From Streptomyces griseoluteus (GTDB lineage Bacteria > Actinomycetota > Actinomycetes > Streptomycetales > Streptomycetaceae), in the NCBI GenBank assembly GCA_000717735.1, contig JOBE01000076.1, positions 1 through 23,590 of the forward strand: a stretch of 23,590 bases of DNA. Reading direction: 5' to 3'. Shown here one piece after another: positions 15,978 to 23,590 of the stretch. The notes beneath the pieces were generated by a model. That model was not told where the DNA came from, searched no databases, and was given only the letters and a program-made list of their open reading frames with translations. Position numbers and translations under genes: made by a program. Within the stretch, counting starts at the first letter, position 1; every line of letters starts with the position of its first letter.

Positions 15978-17907
15978 CGATGGCCTCCTTGAGGGCGGCG
16001 GCGAGCTGCTCGGCCTTGAACGGCATGCCGTTGACCTGGGTGTGGCTCCGGGCGTCGACGAGGTACTTCGCCCGGACGAGGGTGGCGAGCTGGCCGAGGT
16101 TCATCTCGGGGATGACGACCTTCTCGTACCGCTTCAGCACCTCCCCGAGGTTCTTCGGGAAGGGGTTGAGGTGGCGCAGGTGGGCCTGGGCGATGGGCTT
16201 GCCGGCGACCCTGAGGCGGCGGACGGCCGCGGTGATCGGCCCGTAGGTGGAGCCCCAGCCGAGGACCAGGGTGTCGGCGCCGTCCGGGTCGTCGACCTCG
16301 ATGTCGGGGACGTCGATGCCGTCGATCTTGGCCTGCCGGGTGCGGACCATGAACTCGTGGTTGGCGGGGTCGTACGAGATGTTGCCGGTGCCGTCCTGCT
16401 TCTCGATGCCGCCGATGCGGTGTTCGAGGCCGGGGGTGCCGGGTACGGCCCAGGGGCGGGCCAGGGTCTCGGGGTCGCGCTTGTACGGCCAGAAGACCTC
16501 GGTGCCGTCGTCGAGCGTGTGGTTCGGGCCGGTGGCGAACCGGGTCCGAAGGTCGGGGAGGTCTTCGACGGCCGGGACGCGCCAGGGCTCGGAGCCGTTG
16601 GCGAGGTAGCCGTCGGAGAGCAGGAAGACCGGCGTGCGGTAGGTGAGGGCGATGCGGGCGGCCTCGACGGCCGCGTCGAAGCAGTCGGCGGGCGTCCTGG
16701 GCGCCACGACCGGCACCGGCGCCTCGCCGTTGCGGCCGTACATGGCCTGGAGGAGGTCGGCCTGCTCGGTCTTGGTGGGCAGGCCGGTCGACGGGCCGCC
16801 CCGCTGGATGTCGACGACGAGGAGCGGCAGCTCCAGGGAGACCGCGAGCCCGATCGTCTCCGACTTCAGCGCCACGCCGGGGCCGGAGGTGGTGGTCACG
16901 GCGAGCGAGCCGCCGAAGGCCGCGCCGAGCGCGGCGCCGATGCCGGCGATCTCGTCCTCGGCCTGGAAGGTGCGCACGCCGAAGTTCTTGTGCTTGGACA
17001 GCTCGTGGAGGATGTCCGAGGCGGGGGTGATGGGGTACGAGCCGAGGTAGAGCGGCAGGTCGGCCTGCCGGCCCGCGGCGATCAGCCCGTACGAGAGGGC
17101 GAGGTTCCCCGAGATGTTCCGGTAGGTGCCGGCGGGGAAGGCGCGGGTCGCCGGGGCGACCTCGTAGGAGACGGCGAAGTCCTCGGTGGTCTCGCCGAAG
17201 TTCCAGCCGGCCCGGAAGGCGGCCACGTTGGCCTCGGCGATCTGCGGCTTCTTCGCGAACTTCTGGCGCAGGAAGTTCTCGGTGCCCTCGGTCGGCCGGT
17301 GGTACATCCAGGAGAGCAGTCCGAGCGCGAACATGTTCTTGGAGCGCTCGGCCTCCTTCCGGGACAGGCCGAAGTCCTTGAGGGCCTCCACAGTGAGCGT
17401 GGTGAGCGGCACCGGGTGGACCCGGTAGCCGTCCAGCGAGCCGTCCTCCAGGGGAGACGTCTCGTAGCCGACCTTGGCCATGGCGCGCTTGGCGAACTCG
17501 TCGGTGTTCACGATGATCTCGCCACCGCGCGGCACGTCCCCGATGTTCGCCTTGAGGGCGGCGGGGTTCATCGCGACCAGCACGTTCGGGGCGTCACCGG
17601 GGGTCAGGATGTCGTGGTCGGCGAAGTGCAGCTGGAAGGAGGAGACGCCCGGGAGGGTTCCGGCGGGTGCCCGGATCTCGGCCGGGAAGTTCGGCAGCGT
17701 GGAGAGGTCGTTCCCGAAGGACGCCGTCTCCGAGGTGAACCGGTCACCTGTCAGCTGCATGCCGTCACCGGAGTCGCCCGCGAAGCGGATGATCACCCGG
17801 TCGAGCCGGCGTACTTCCTTCTCTGTACCGTGGTGCGGCTTGGTCGGGGCGCTGCGCTGCTCCCCGAGCAGGGCCTCACCGGCCTCGCTACTGACCTGGC
17901 TGGTCAC
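15970..17907 (-). CDS. korA: 2-oxoacid:ferredoxin oxidoreductase, fused gamma-alpha subunit
   Basis: This encodes 645 residues. An N-terminal gamma domain (about 35-230: RVIIRFAGDSGDGMQLTGDRF region, AGTLPGVSSFQLHFAD) is fused to the alpha pyrimidine-binding domain. The alpha domain holds the hallmark YPITPASDIL (291-300) and GGPSTGLPTKTEQADLLQ (in the 370s-390s). The C-terminal part (DTLVLGWGSTYGPITAAV onward) is the transketolase-C-like domain. This gamma-alpha order is that of the two-subunit KorAB type used in oxygen-tolerant actinobacteria. GTG 17907 is preferred because GGAGG lies nine bases upstream; a TTG at 17931 has no such site and would add eight basic residues. A promoter should lie in the 298-base gap before it, which also contains hairpins ending the response-regulator transcript. 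Confidence 0.95.
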
Positions 17908-18107
17908 TGAACTGGACCTCCCTCGCGGCAAGGGGACTCTCCGCCGGAGGCGGGAGAAGGCTCGGGCTGCGGTCGGCCGATCACCGTCCGTCCCGTGCCC
18001 ACCCTACGACGGTAAGGGGGCCCCTCCCGGGACTTCTCACATCGTGGACCTCTTTTTGAGACGCCCTCTTGCCCTGAATTGTCACGTTCTGTCGCCGCCC
18101 GGATTTC

Positions 18108-18124
18108 CGGAATGCCGGATTCCG
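18108..18124. repeat. Inverted repeat upstream of korA
   Basis: CGGAAT (18108-18113) and ATTCCG (18119-18124) are perfect arms around GCCGG, overlapping the palindrome TTCCGGAA (18105-18112). The site is about 200 bases before the korA start, in the same gap as two stronger hairpins. It may be an operator for korAB, possibly for the neighbouring response regulator, but nothing in the sequence proves either. Confidence 0.4.
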
Positions 18125-18130
18125 TCCCCT

Positions 18131-18151
18131 CCGGGGGCTCAGGGCCCCCGG
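18131..18151 (-). terminator. Hairpin between response regulator and korA
   Basis: CCGGGGGC (18131-18138) pairs perfectly with GCCCCCGG (18144-18151) around a five-base loop. It is a second, GC-only stem after the regulator gene and probably backs up the one at its stop. Confidence 0.5.
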
Positions 18152-18184
18152 GGCGCCGACAGCCGGTCTTCCGTCCTCCAGGTC

Positions 18185-18203
18185 ATCTGACAGGGTGTCA
18201 GAT
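18185..18203 (-). terminator. Hairpin directly after the response-regulator stop
   Basis: ATCTGACA and TGTCAGAT are perfect eight-base arms with a three-base loop, starting two bases beyond the stop codon of the regulator. Tight and perfect, it should end or attenuate that transcript before korA. Confidence 0.6.
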
Positions 18204-18205
18204 CG

Positions 18206-18886
18206 TCAGGATTTCAGATACGTCAACACTGCGAGTACCCGGCGATGATCGCCGTCACTCGGCGAGAGCCCCAGCTTCAGGAAGATGTTGCTGATGTGCT
18301 TCTCCACCGCGCCGTCGCTCACGACCAGCGCTTTCGCGATCGCCGAGTTCGTCCGGCCCTCCGCCATCAGACCGAGGACCTCCCGCTCGCGCGGAGTGAG
18401 GTTCGCCAGCACGTCCTGCTGACGGCTCCGGCCGAGCAGCTGCTGCACGACCTCCGGATCCAGCGCCGTACCGCCGCCGGCGACCCGTACGACCGCGTCC
18501 ACGAACTCACGGACCTCCGCCACCCGGTCCTTCAGCAGATACCCCACACCCCGGCTCGAACCGGCCAGGAGTTCGGTGGCGTACTGCTCCTCCACATACT
18601 GCGAAAGGACCAGTACGCCGAGCCCCGGATACTCCTTGCGCAGCCGCACCGCCGCCCGCACGCCCTCGTCCGTGTGCGTCGGCGGCATCCGTACGTCCGC
18701 GACCACGACGTCCGGCAGCGCACCCTGGCCCGCGAGACCGGCGACGGTCTCGACGAGCGCCTCACCGTCCCCGACGCCGGCCACGACCTCGTGCCCCAGA
18801 TCGGTCAGGAGCCGGGTCAGTCCCTCCCTGAGCAGCACGGAATCCTCGGCGATGACCACCCGAACCCGCTCCGCCACGCCTTGCAC
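18206..18886 (-). CDS. NarL/LuxR-family two-component response regulator
   Basis: This 226-residue cytoplasmic transcription factor has a receiver domain (about 7-135) with the acidic pair Glu14-Asp15, phospho-acceptor Asp64 (VVADVRMPP) and Lys119 (YLLKDRV). The LuxR-type helix-turn-helix spans about 160-222 (LTPREREVLGLMAEGRTNSA then VEKHISNIFLKLGL). It should be phosphorylated by one or both sensor kinases encoded upstream on the same strand. GTG 18886 follows a GGGGG tract; GTG 18877 is an alternative three codons later. Likely targets are its own neighbours, korAB and nuo, but no footprint can be read from the sequence. It is separated from the nearest kinase by a 297-base gap, mostly filled by a 28-bp repeat array. 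Confidence 0.94.
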   Translation of the reverse strand: MQGVAERVRVVIAEDSVLLREGLTRLLTDLGHEVVAGVGDGEALVETVAGLAGQGALPDVVVADVRMPPTHTDEGVRAAVRLRKEYPGLGVLVLSQYVEEQYATELLAGSSRGVGYLLKDRVAEVREFVDAVVRVAGGGTALDPEVVQQLLGRSRQQDVLANLTPREREVLGLMAEGRTNSAIAKALVVSDGAVEKHISNIFLKLGLSPSDGDHRRVLAVLTYLKS

Positions 18887-18984
18887 AACCAGCCCCCATG
18901 TCCCGGTCCACCGATACGGCCTTCAGCATCGCAGGCCGACGCCCCGGACGTGAGAACCCGTGCCGATTGCCCGGGGGCTCCTAC

Positions 18985-19180
18985 GGCTTCCGTGCTCACC
19001 CCGGGTTGCTACGGCTTCCGTGCTCACCCCGGGTTCCTGTGGCTTCCGTGCTCACCCCGGGTTCCTGTGGCTTCCGTGCTCACCCCGGGTTCCTGTGGCT
19101 TCCGTGCTCACCCCGGGTTCGTGCGGCTCCCGTGCTCACCCCGGGTTCGTGCGGCTCCCGTGCTCACCCCGGGTTCCTGC
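18985..19180. repeat. Seven-copy 28-bp perfect-period tandem array
   Basis: Units begin at 18985, 19013, 19041, 19069, 19097, 19125 and 19153 with no spacers. The core CCGTGCTCACCCCGGGTT is identical in all seven. Only base 5 of the unit (T in units 1-5, C in units 6-7) and the last five bases vary. Units 2, 3 and 4 are identical, which points to recent expansion. The array begins right at the stop of the upstream kinase gene (19184-19186) and ends 98 bases before the response regulator. An 11-base match, GGCTTCCGTGC, recurs at 20532-20542 before the same kinase gene. Each unit holds CCCGGG. The period is not a multiple of three, and neither strand gives a gene. Confidence 0.95.
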
Positions 19181-19183
19181 TGG

Positions 19184-20470
19184 CTACGCCCGCCACGGCA
19201 GCTCCGCCGTGACCGTCGTCGGCCCGCCCGCGGGCGAAACCACCGCGAGCACCCCGTCGACCGCCCCCACCCGCTCCGTGAGGCCCGCCAGGCTCCGGCC
19301 CGCCAGGGACTCCGCCCCGCCGACCCCGTCATCCCTGACCTGCACCATCAGCCGGTCGCCCGCCCGCCACACGTCCACCCAGGCGCGCCGGGCCCCCGCG
19401 TGCTCCGTGACGTTCCGCAGCAGCTCCGACACCGTGAAGTACGCGATCCCCTCGATCGCAGGCAGCGGCCGGGCCGGCAGGTCCACATCCACCGACACCG
19501 GGACCGCGCACCGCGAGGCCACCGCGGACAGCGCCGCGTCGAGACCGCGGTCGGTCAGGACCGCCGGGTGGATGCCCCGGGCGAGGTCCCGCAGCTCCCG
19601 GAGCGCGAGCTTCACCTCGCCGTGCGCCTCGTCGACCAGGACCGCCGCCGCCTTCGGGTCCGCCGCGAGCTTCTCCTTCGCGAGCCCCAGATCCATGGCG
19701 AGCGCGGCGAGCCGGGCCTGGGCGCCGTCGTGCAGGGCCCGCTCGATGCGCCGCAGGTCCGCGGCGGCGGTGTCGACGACGACACCCCGGTCCGACTCCA
19801 GCTCGGTCACCCGCGTGGCCAGCCGGGACGGGCCGAGCAGCCCGGAGACGAGGAGCCGGTCGACGGCGACGAAACCGCGCAGCAGCCACGGCCCGACCAT
19901 CACGAGCAACAGGCCGACGACGCTGGTCACGGTGATCTCGAAGGGGGAGTCGAGGTAGAAGTCGTGCGAACCGTCGCCGTACAGCTGCATGCCGTCCTGC
20001 CCCAGGTACGCGGGGAACACCCACTGCCACAGCGGATACAGGAAGAGGCCCCAGCCCGTCGCCCAGAACGTCACCGTCACCGTGAACGAGAACACCGCCC
20101 ACGGCATGTGCACGACCGCGTACAGCAGGTGCCGCCACGACGCCCCGCTCTTCAGCATGGCCCCCATCCACGAGAAGGCCCCGCCGGTCCGGCCCCGCAC
20201 GGGCTCCGGCGGCCGCACGTCGAGCCCGAGCAGCCCGCGCGCCCTGGCCCGCTCGACCGCGCCGAAGCCCCGGCACATCGCGAGGGCCCCGGCCAGGATC
20301 GGCACACCGAGGAAGGTGATGAGCAGCCCGGCGCCGGCCGAGACGAAGGAGACGGAGAGCGCGAACCAGAGGACGCCGAGCGGCAGCCCGATCAGCACGT
20401 AGAGCAGGGCACGCCAGGTGCGGGCCTCGAACGGCGCGCGGATCGCGGCGGGGAGTCGGTGGGAGGCCAT
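19184..20470 (-). CDS. Sensor histidine kinase (HisKA_3 type), copy next to the regulator
   Basis: This 428-residue membrane kinase has its first half as a Streptomyces-type putative sensor module. Hydrophobic segments lie at about 21-64, 113-150 and 178-203, with a short exposed loop rich in Asp, Gly and aromatics (about 153-176). The dimerisation/phosphoacceptor helix carries His247 in IERALHDGAQARL. The ATPase domain has an N-box (SELLRN, Asn353), G1 box DDGVGG (380-385) and a closing GGPTTVTAELPW. AAGGA precedes ATG 20470. The kinase core is about 70 percent identical by eye to the second kinase upstream, down to IERxLHDGAQARL and DRGLxAAL, while the membrane parts differ. It probably phosphorylates the regulator at 18206-18886. 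Confidence 0.93.
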   Translation of the reverse strand: MASHRLPAAIRAPFEARTWRALLYVLIGLPLGVLWFALSVSFVSAGAGLLITFLGVPILAGALAMCRGFGAVERARARGLLGLDVRPPEPVRGRTGGAFSWMGAMLKSGASWRHLLYAVVHMPWAVFSFTVTVTFWATGWGLFLYPLWQWVFPAYLGQDGMQLYGDGSHDFYLDSPFEITVTSVVGLLLVMVGPWLLRGFVAVDRLLVSGLLGPSRLATRVTELESDRGVVVDTAAADLRRIERALHDGAQARLAALAMDLGLAKEKLAADPKAAAVLVDEAHGEVKLALRELRDLARGIHPAVLTDRGLDAALSAVASRCAVPVSVDVDLPARPLPAIEGIAYFTVSELLRNVTEHAGARRAWVDVWRAGDRLMVQVRDDGVGGAESLAGRSLAGLTERVGAVDGVLAVVSPAGGPTTVTAELPWRA

Positions 20471-20620
20471 CGCGTGGGTCCTTCTCTACGAGTCTCACGA
20501 GCAAGAGGGGGAGCGGGCGGTACGTGTCCCAGGCTTCCGTGCGGCGGCCCGCCGGACCATGAGGTGAGTCGGCGTCTACGGGCGGGGGTTTTCCCTACCT
20601 GCGTTCGCGGGCCCGGCCGC

Positions 20621-20636
20621 GCCTGTCTTCACAGGC
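20621..20636 (-). terminator. Small hairpin over the stop of the second kinase
   Basis: GCCTGT (20621-20626) and ACAGGC (20631-20636) pair around CTTC, and the stop codon of the kinase gene lies across the loop. It may slow release or reduce read-through into the next kinase. The rest of the gap 20471-20620 shows only a partial match to the 28-bp repeat at 20532-20542. Confidence 0.3.
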
Positions 20637-21795
20637 CCGGTCGCGAGCGCCACGGCAGCTCCGCCGTCACCGTCGTCGGACCGCCCTCCGGCGACTCCAC
20701 GACCAGGAGCCCGTCCACCGCGCCGAGCCGCTCCGCGAGCCCCGCGAGCCCCGTACCGCCGTCGAGGCGGGCCCCGCCCGCGCCGTCGTCCCCCACCCGC
20801 AACATCAGCCGGTCCTCCGCCCGCCACACGTCCACGGAGGCGGACCGGGCGCGCGCGTGCTTGGAGACGTTCTGGAGGAGCTCCGACACCGTGAAGTACG
20901 CGATGCCCTCGATCGCCTCCGCCGGCCGCTCCGCCAGGTCCACCGACACCTTCACCGGAACCGTGCACCGGGCGGAGACCGAGGAGAGCGCGGCGCTGAG
21001 CCCCCGGTCGGTGAGGACCGCCGGGTGGATGCCCCGGGCGAGGTCCCGCAGCTCCTGGAGCGCGAGCTTCACCTCGCCGTGCGCCTCGTCGACCATCGCC
21101 GCGGCCGTCTCCGGGTCCTCGAGCAGCTTCTCCTTCGCCAGACCGAGCCCCATCGCGAGCGCCACGAGCCGGGCCTGCGCGCCGTCGTGCAGGTCGCGTT
21201 CGATGCGCCGCAGGTCGGCCGCGGCGGTGTCGACGACCACGCCCCGGTCCGACTCCAGCTCGGCGATCCGCCGCTCCAGCTCGTCGGAGGGCGAGAGCAG
21301 CCCCCGGACCATGCCCCGGTCGGCGTTGGCGAGCCCCCGGGAGAGGAGGGGGAGTACGGGCCACAGGACGAGGAGCGAGACCAGGGCGACGGTGAAGGTC
21401 ACGATCCCCCACGGCAGCCGGATCAGCCCGTACAGCTGGGTCCGCCAGGCCACCGGGTCCTTCAGCGAGGTCCACAGCCAGCCGAAGAAGCCGCCGCGCG
21501 ACGGCAGCGGGGACGGCTCGGCGACCTCGACGTCGAGCAGTCCGCGCGCCCGCGCCCGTTCCGACCGGCCGATCAGACGCGCGCCGCGCAGCCCGAGGGC
21601 GAGCAGCGGCAGCCCGATCACGGTGACCGAGAGGCCGACGCCGAGGAGCACGCTGACCACCGCGTAGACGAAGCCGACCAGGGCGGTGAGGAGATTGGAG
21701 AGGAGGAAGGCGATCTCCTTCCAGGTCTCCTTGCCGTAGGCGGTGCGCTGGGGCGGACGGGGGGCGGGAGGGGAGGATTCATGATCGGCGCTCAT
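20629..21795 (-). CDS. Sensor histidine kinase (HisKA_3 type), upstream paralogue
   Basis: This encodes 388 residues from ATG 21795. It has a Pro-rich cytoplasmic start, hydrophobic segments at about 28-75 and 120-152, and an exposed part shorter than in its neighbour. The phosphoacceptor His203 is in IERDLHDGAQARL, the N-box is SELLQN (Asn309) and the G1 box is DDGAGG (336-341). The C-terminal end is GGPTTVTAELPWRS. GGGGAG lies very close to the ATG, so the start is not certain; an in-frame GTG at 21870 would add 25 residues with poor family fit. It is transcribed divergently from nuoA across a gap holding a perfect 12-bp palindrome. It is followed by its paralogue and the only response regulator in sight. 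Confidence 0.92.
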   Translation of the reverse strand: MSADHESSPPAPRPPQRTAYGKETWKEIAFLLSNLLTALVGFVYAVVSVLLGVGLSVTVIGLPLLALGLRGARLIGRSERARARGLLDVEVAEPSPLPSRGGFFGWLWTSLKDPVAWRTQLYGLIRLPWGIVTFTVALVSLLVLWPVLPLLSRGLANADRGMVRGLLSPSDELERRIAELESDRGVVVDTAAADLRRIERDLHDGAQARLVALAMGLGLAKEKLLEDPETAAAMVDEAHGEVKLALQELRDLARGIHPAVLTDRGLSAALSSVSARCTVPVKVSVDLAERPAEAIEGIAYFTVSELLQNVSKHARARSASVDVWRAEDRLMLRVGDDGAGGARLDGGTGLAGLAERLGAVDGLLVVESPEGGPTTVTAELPWRSRPGL

Positions 21796-21856
21796 GCTCC
21801 CCAGACTGCCGGTCGGCGGCCGCGCGACGCCATGGGGGAGGTCGGTGAGAGACAGG

Positions 21857-21868
21857 GGGGATATCCCC
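21857..21868. promoter_or_regulatory. Palindrome GGGGATATCCCC in the kinase/nuo divergent gap
   Basis: A perfect 12-bp palindrome lies 12 bases before the predicted nuo -35 box. It could serve as an operator for either direction. Its match to any known factor is not claimed. Confidence 0.4.
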
Positions 21869-21879
21869 ACCCGCGACTG

Positions 21880-21908
21880 CTTACGGCGCCTTTAGCAGGG
21901 CCTAGACT
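21880..21908 (+). promoter_or_regulatory. Predicted nuo promoter
   Basis: CTTACG (21880-21885) and TAGACT (21903-21908) are 17 bp apart. The -10 is a good vegetative-type box; the -35 is weak, which would suit activation by a regulator bound just upstream. The start would lie near 21915. Confidence 0.45.
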
Positions 21909-21957
21909 CGCGTCCGTACAGAAGTGACCCATGAGACACCGAGACCGAGGGGCGGAC

Positions 21958-22356
21958 GTGGAACCGACCGTTGTCGCGGCCGACGCGGCGGACTACTTCC
22001 AGACGTACTCCGTCGTCGGCCTGCTCGCCGTCGTCGGCGTGCTCTTCGTCGCCGTGGCGTTCGGCGCGGGCCGGCTGCTGAGGCCCGTCGTGCCGACGCC
22101 CGAGAAACTCCTCACCTACGAGTGCGGTGTCGACCCCGTGGGGGAGGGCTGGGCACACACCCAGGTCCGCTACTACGTGTACGCCTTCCTCTACGTCATC
22201 TTCGCCGTCGACTCGATCTTCCTCTTCCCCTGGGCGACGGTCTTCGCGGCACCCGGCTACGGAGCCACGACCCTGGTCGAGATGTTCGTCTTCCTGGGCT
22301 TCCTCGCCGTGGGGCTGCTCTACGCATACAAGAAGGGCGTCCTGACATGGACGTGA
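21958..22356 (+). CDS. nuoA: NADH-quinone oxidoreductase (complex I) subunit A
   Basis: This 132-residue membrane subunit has three hydrophobic helices (about 16-36, 74-97 and 103-123). The conserved loop [15 protein letters not shown] (about 50-65) is the flexible NuoA loop near the quinone site; ECG and DP are family constants. GTG 21958 is chosen for its GAGGGG ribosome site five bases upstream. An in-frame ATG at 21931 would add nine polar residues and has no good site. The stop overlaps nuoB by ten bases. It starts an operon with nuoB and nuoC that leaves the window. By memory of S. coelicolor synteny this is the second, incomplete nuo cluster, not the full 14-gene one. Confidence 0.93.
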   Translation: MEPTVVAADAADYFQTYSVVGLLAVVGVLFVAVAFGAGRLLRPVVPTPEKLLTYECGVDPVGEGWAHTQVRYYVYAFLYVIFAVDSIFLFPWATVFAAPGYGATTLVEMFVFLGFLAVGLLYAYKKGVLTWT

Positions 22357-22910
22357 CCCCGCTCCCCGCCCCGAAGCTGGGGCCGCTCGCGCGCCTGGCC
22401 CCGGAGCCGATGAAGGTGGTCCTGAACTGGGGCCGCCGCTACAGCCTGTGGGTCTTCAACTTCGGGCTCGCCTGCTGCGCGATCGAGTTCATCGCCGCGT
22501 CGATGGCCCGGCACGACTTCATCCGGCTCGGCGTCATCCCGTTCGCACCGGGCCCGCGCCAGGCCGACCTGATGATCGTCTCCGGCACCGTGACGGACAA
22601 GATGGCCCCGGCCGTCAAGCGCCTGTACGAGCAGATGCCGGAGCCGAAGTACGTCATCTCCTTCGGCGCCTGCTCGAACTGCGGCGGCCCGTACTGGGAC
22701 TCGTACGCGGTCACCAAAGGCGTCGACCAGATCATCCCCGTCGACGTGTACGTGCCGGGCTGCCCGCCGCGCCCCGAAGCGCTGCTCCAGGGCATCCTCA
22801 AGCTCCAGGAGAAGATCGCGCGCGAGAGCCTGGCGGAGCGGTACGCGAGCGCCGCGTCGGTTTCCCAGCTGACGAGCCCCCTGGTGCAGGGGCCGGGAGG
22901 CACGGCATGA
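22347..22910 (+). CDS. nuoB: Complex I subunit B, N2 iron-sulfur subunit
   Basis: This 187-residue peripheral-arm subunit holds the terminal [4Fe-4S] cluster N2, which hands electrons to quinone. Ligands are the tandem Cys43-Cys44 (GLACCAIEF), Cys109 (FGACSNCGG) and Cys139 (VPGCPPRP). [18 protein letters not shown] (71-88) is the family signature. The C-terminal 20 residues are hydrophilic and vary in the family. ATG 22347 lies inside the end of nuoA, and its TGA overlaps the nuoC ATG, so translation is coupled on both sides. All N2 ligands are present, so the subunit should be functional. Confidence 0.96.
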   Translation: MDVTPLPAPKLGPLARLAPEPMKVVLNWGRRYSLWVFNFGLACCAIEFIAASMARHDFIRLGVIPFAPGPRQADLMIVSGTVTDKMAPAVKRLYEQMPEPKYVISFGACSNCGGPYWDSYAVTKGVDQIIPVDVYVPGCPPRPEALLQGILKLQEKIARESLAERYASAASVSQLTSPLVQGPGGTA

Positions 22911-23590
22911 CCACCCCCGCCTACGACTCCCTCCCCGACTCCGTGACCGAGGTCTTCGGCGAGGAGGCGACGGCGGAGCGGGCGTACGACCTGCTGACCG
23001 TCGACGTCCCGCCGGCGTCCTGGATCACGGCCCTCGAAACGGCCCGGGACACCCTCGGGTGCACGTACTTCGACTGGCTGAGCGCGGTCGACGAGCCGGG
23101 CACGGGCTTCCGGGTCTGCGCGCACGTGGTGTCGCTCGCGGAGGGCCGCCCTCGCCGCCTCCTCGTCCGTACGACGGTCCCGCACACCGCCCCCGTCCTG
23201 CCCACGGCGATCGGGGTGTACGCGGGCGCGGGCTGGCACGAGCGCGAGACCCACGAGATGTTCGGCGTCGACTTCACCGGTCACCCGCACCTCGTCCCGC
23301 TCCTCCTCCCCGACAACTTCGAGGGCCACCCGCTGCGCAAGGACTTCGTCCTCGCGGCCCGGGTCGCCAAGGCGTGGCCGGGCGCGAAGGAACCGGGCGA
23401 GTCCCACGACGGGGGACCGAAGCGCCGCCAGATGCTCCCGCCGGGCGTCCCGGACCCCAACGAATGGGGCCCCCTGAAGGGCCAGCTCCCGCCTGCCCCG
23501 GCCCGCCCCGCCCGAGCGGCGGGAGACCGCCCGGCCCGAGCGGCGGCGGCCGACCGCCCGCCCCGCCGCGCCCGCTCGGTCTCGGAGGGC
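22907..23590 (+). CDS. nuoC: Complex I subunit C, cut by window end
   Basis: 228 residues are visible. The 30-kDa subunit signature [18 protein letters not shown] is at about 112-129, followed by [16 protein letters not shown] (132-147). NuoC supports the quinone module with NuoB and NuoD and has no cofactor. The conserved domain ends near 150. The rest is a Pro/Ala/Arg-rich tail with an imperfect duplication at the DNA level around 23507-23560, and no stop before the window end. The tail is longer than I would expect for a standalone NuoC. It could be a linker to a NuoD domain, as in NuoCD fusions, or just a disordered extension; this cannot be decided here. Confidence 0.93.
   Translation, partial: MTTPAYDSLPDSVTEVFGEEATAERAYDLLTVDVPPASWITALETARDTLGCTYFDWLSAVDEPGTGFRVCAHVVSLAEGRPRRLLVRTTVPHTAPVLPTAIGVYAGAGWHERETHEMFGVDFTGHPHLVPLLLPDNFEGHPLRKDFVLAARVAKAWPGAKEPGESHDGGPKRRQMLPPGVPDPNEWGPLKGQLPPAPARPARAAGDRPARAAAADRPPRRARSVSEG

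Noticed and set aside
17908..17931. TTG start for korA
   Set aside because: It has no ribosome site, and its eight extra codons overlap the GGAGG that serves GTG 17907.
18985..19180. CRISPR array
   Set aside because: The repeats are directly adjacent with no unique spacers, and no cas gene is near. It is a plain tandem array.
18245..21667. Very long open frame on the plus strand (over 1,100 codons)
   Set aside because: It is antisense to the regulator and both kinases, which have complete domain motifs. Its translation is Arg/Pro/Ser-rich low complexity, as expected for a high-GC shadow frame.

Overview
The window looks like a chromosomal segment of a Streptomyces. It has very high GC with third-position GC bias and GTG starts. 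It carries actinobacterial families: an S. griseus-type aminopeptidase, PknB-type receptor kinases, HxlR regulators, DUF4291, and KorAB next to a nuo cluster. From memory, the order korB-korA-response regulator-two sensor kinases-nuoA-nuoB resembles the S. coelicolor SCO4594-SCO4600 region; I could not check this.

Left third (1-9452): mostly single-gene units. These are a secreted M28 zinc aminopeptidase with a P-domain (cut by the window start), a small Cys-containing unknown protein, a GNAT acetyltransferase, a DUF4291 protein, an HxlR regulator divergent from an MFS exporter, a small unknown protein, a CmpX-like membrane protein, RarD, and a qorB-like quinone reductase divergent from its own HxlR regulator. 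Between them lie several non-coding structures: a 227-bp nested inverted-repeat element (1897-2123), a 27-bp tandem repeat (5963-6016), a long dyad over the predicted rarD -35 box (8026-8053), and dyads in both HxlR intergenic regions.

Middle (9453-14908): a tight operon of one lipoprotein and two tandem paralogous membrane Ser/Thr kinases. Each kinase carries a periplasmic-binding-protein domain of the branched-chain amino-acid type outside the membrane. In both, the single membrane anchor between kinase and sensor is preceded by a twin-arginine-like motif. A perfect 14-bp hairpin ends the operon and serves the convergent kor genes. This is the best candidate here for a little-described signalling system.

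Right third (14925-23590): on the minus strand, korB and korA (2-oxoacid:ferredoxin oxidoreductase), a NarL/LuxR-type response regulator, and two paralogous sensor histidine kinases. The only response regulator in view serves both kinases. A perfectly phased array of seven 28-bp repeats fills most of the gap between one kinase and the regulator. On the plus strand, divergent from the kinases, a nuoA-nuoB-nuoC complex I operon begins and runs off the window. The layout suggests that ferredoxin-linked 2-oxoacid oxidation and a complex I are sited, and perhaps regulated, together.

No tRNA, rRNA, transposase or CRISPR was seen. The only gene-free stretch over 300 bases is 1844-2229, which holds the inverted-repeat element.
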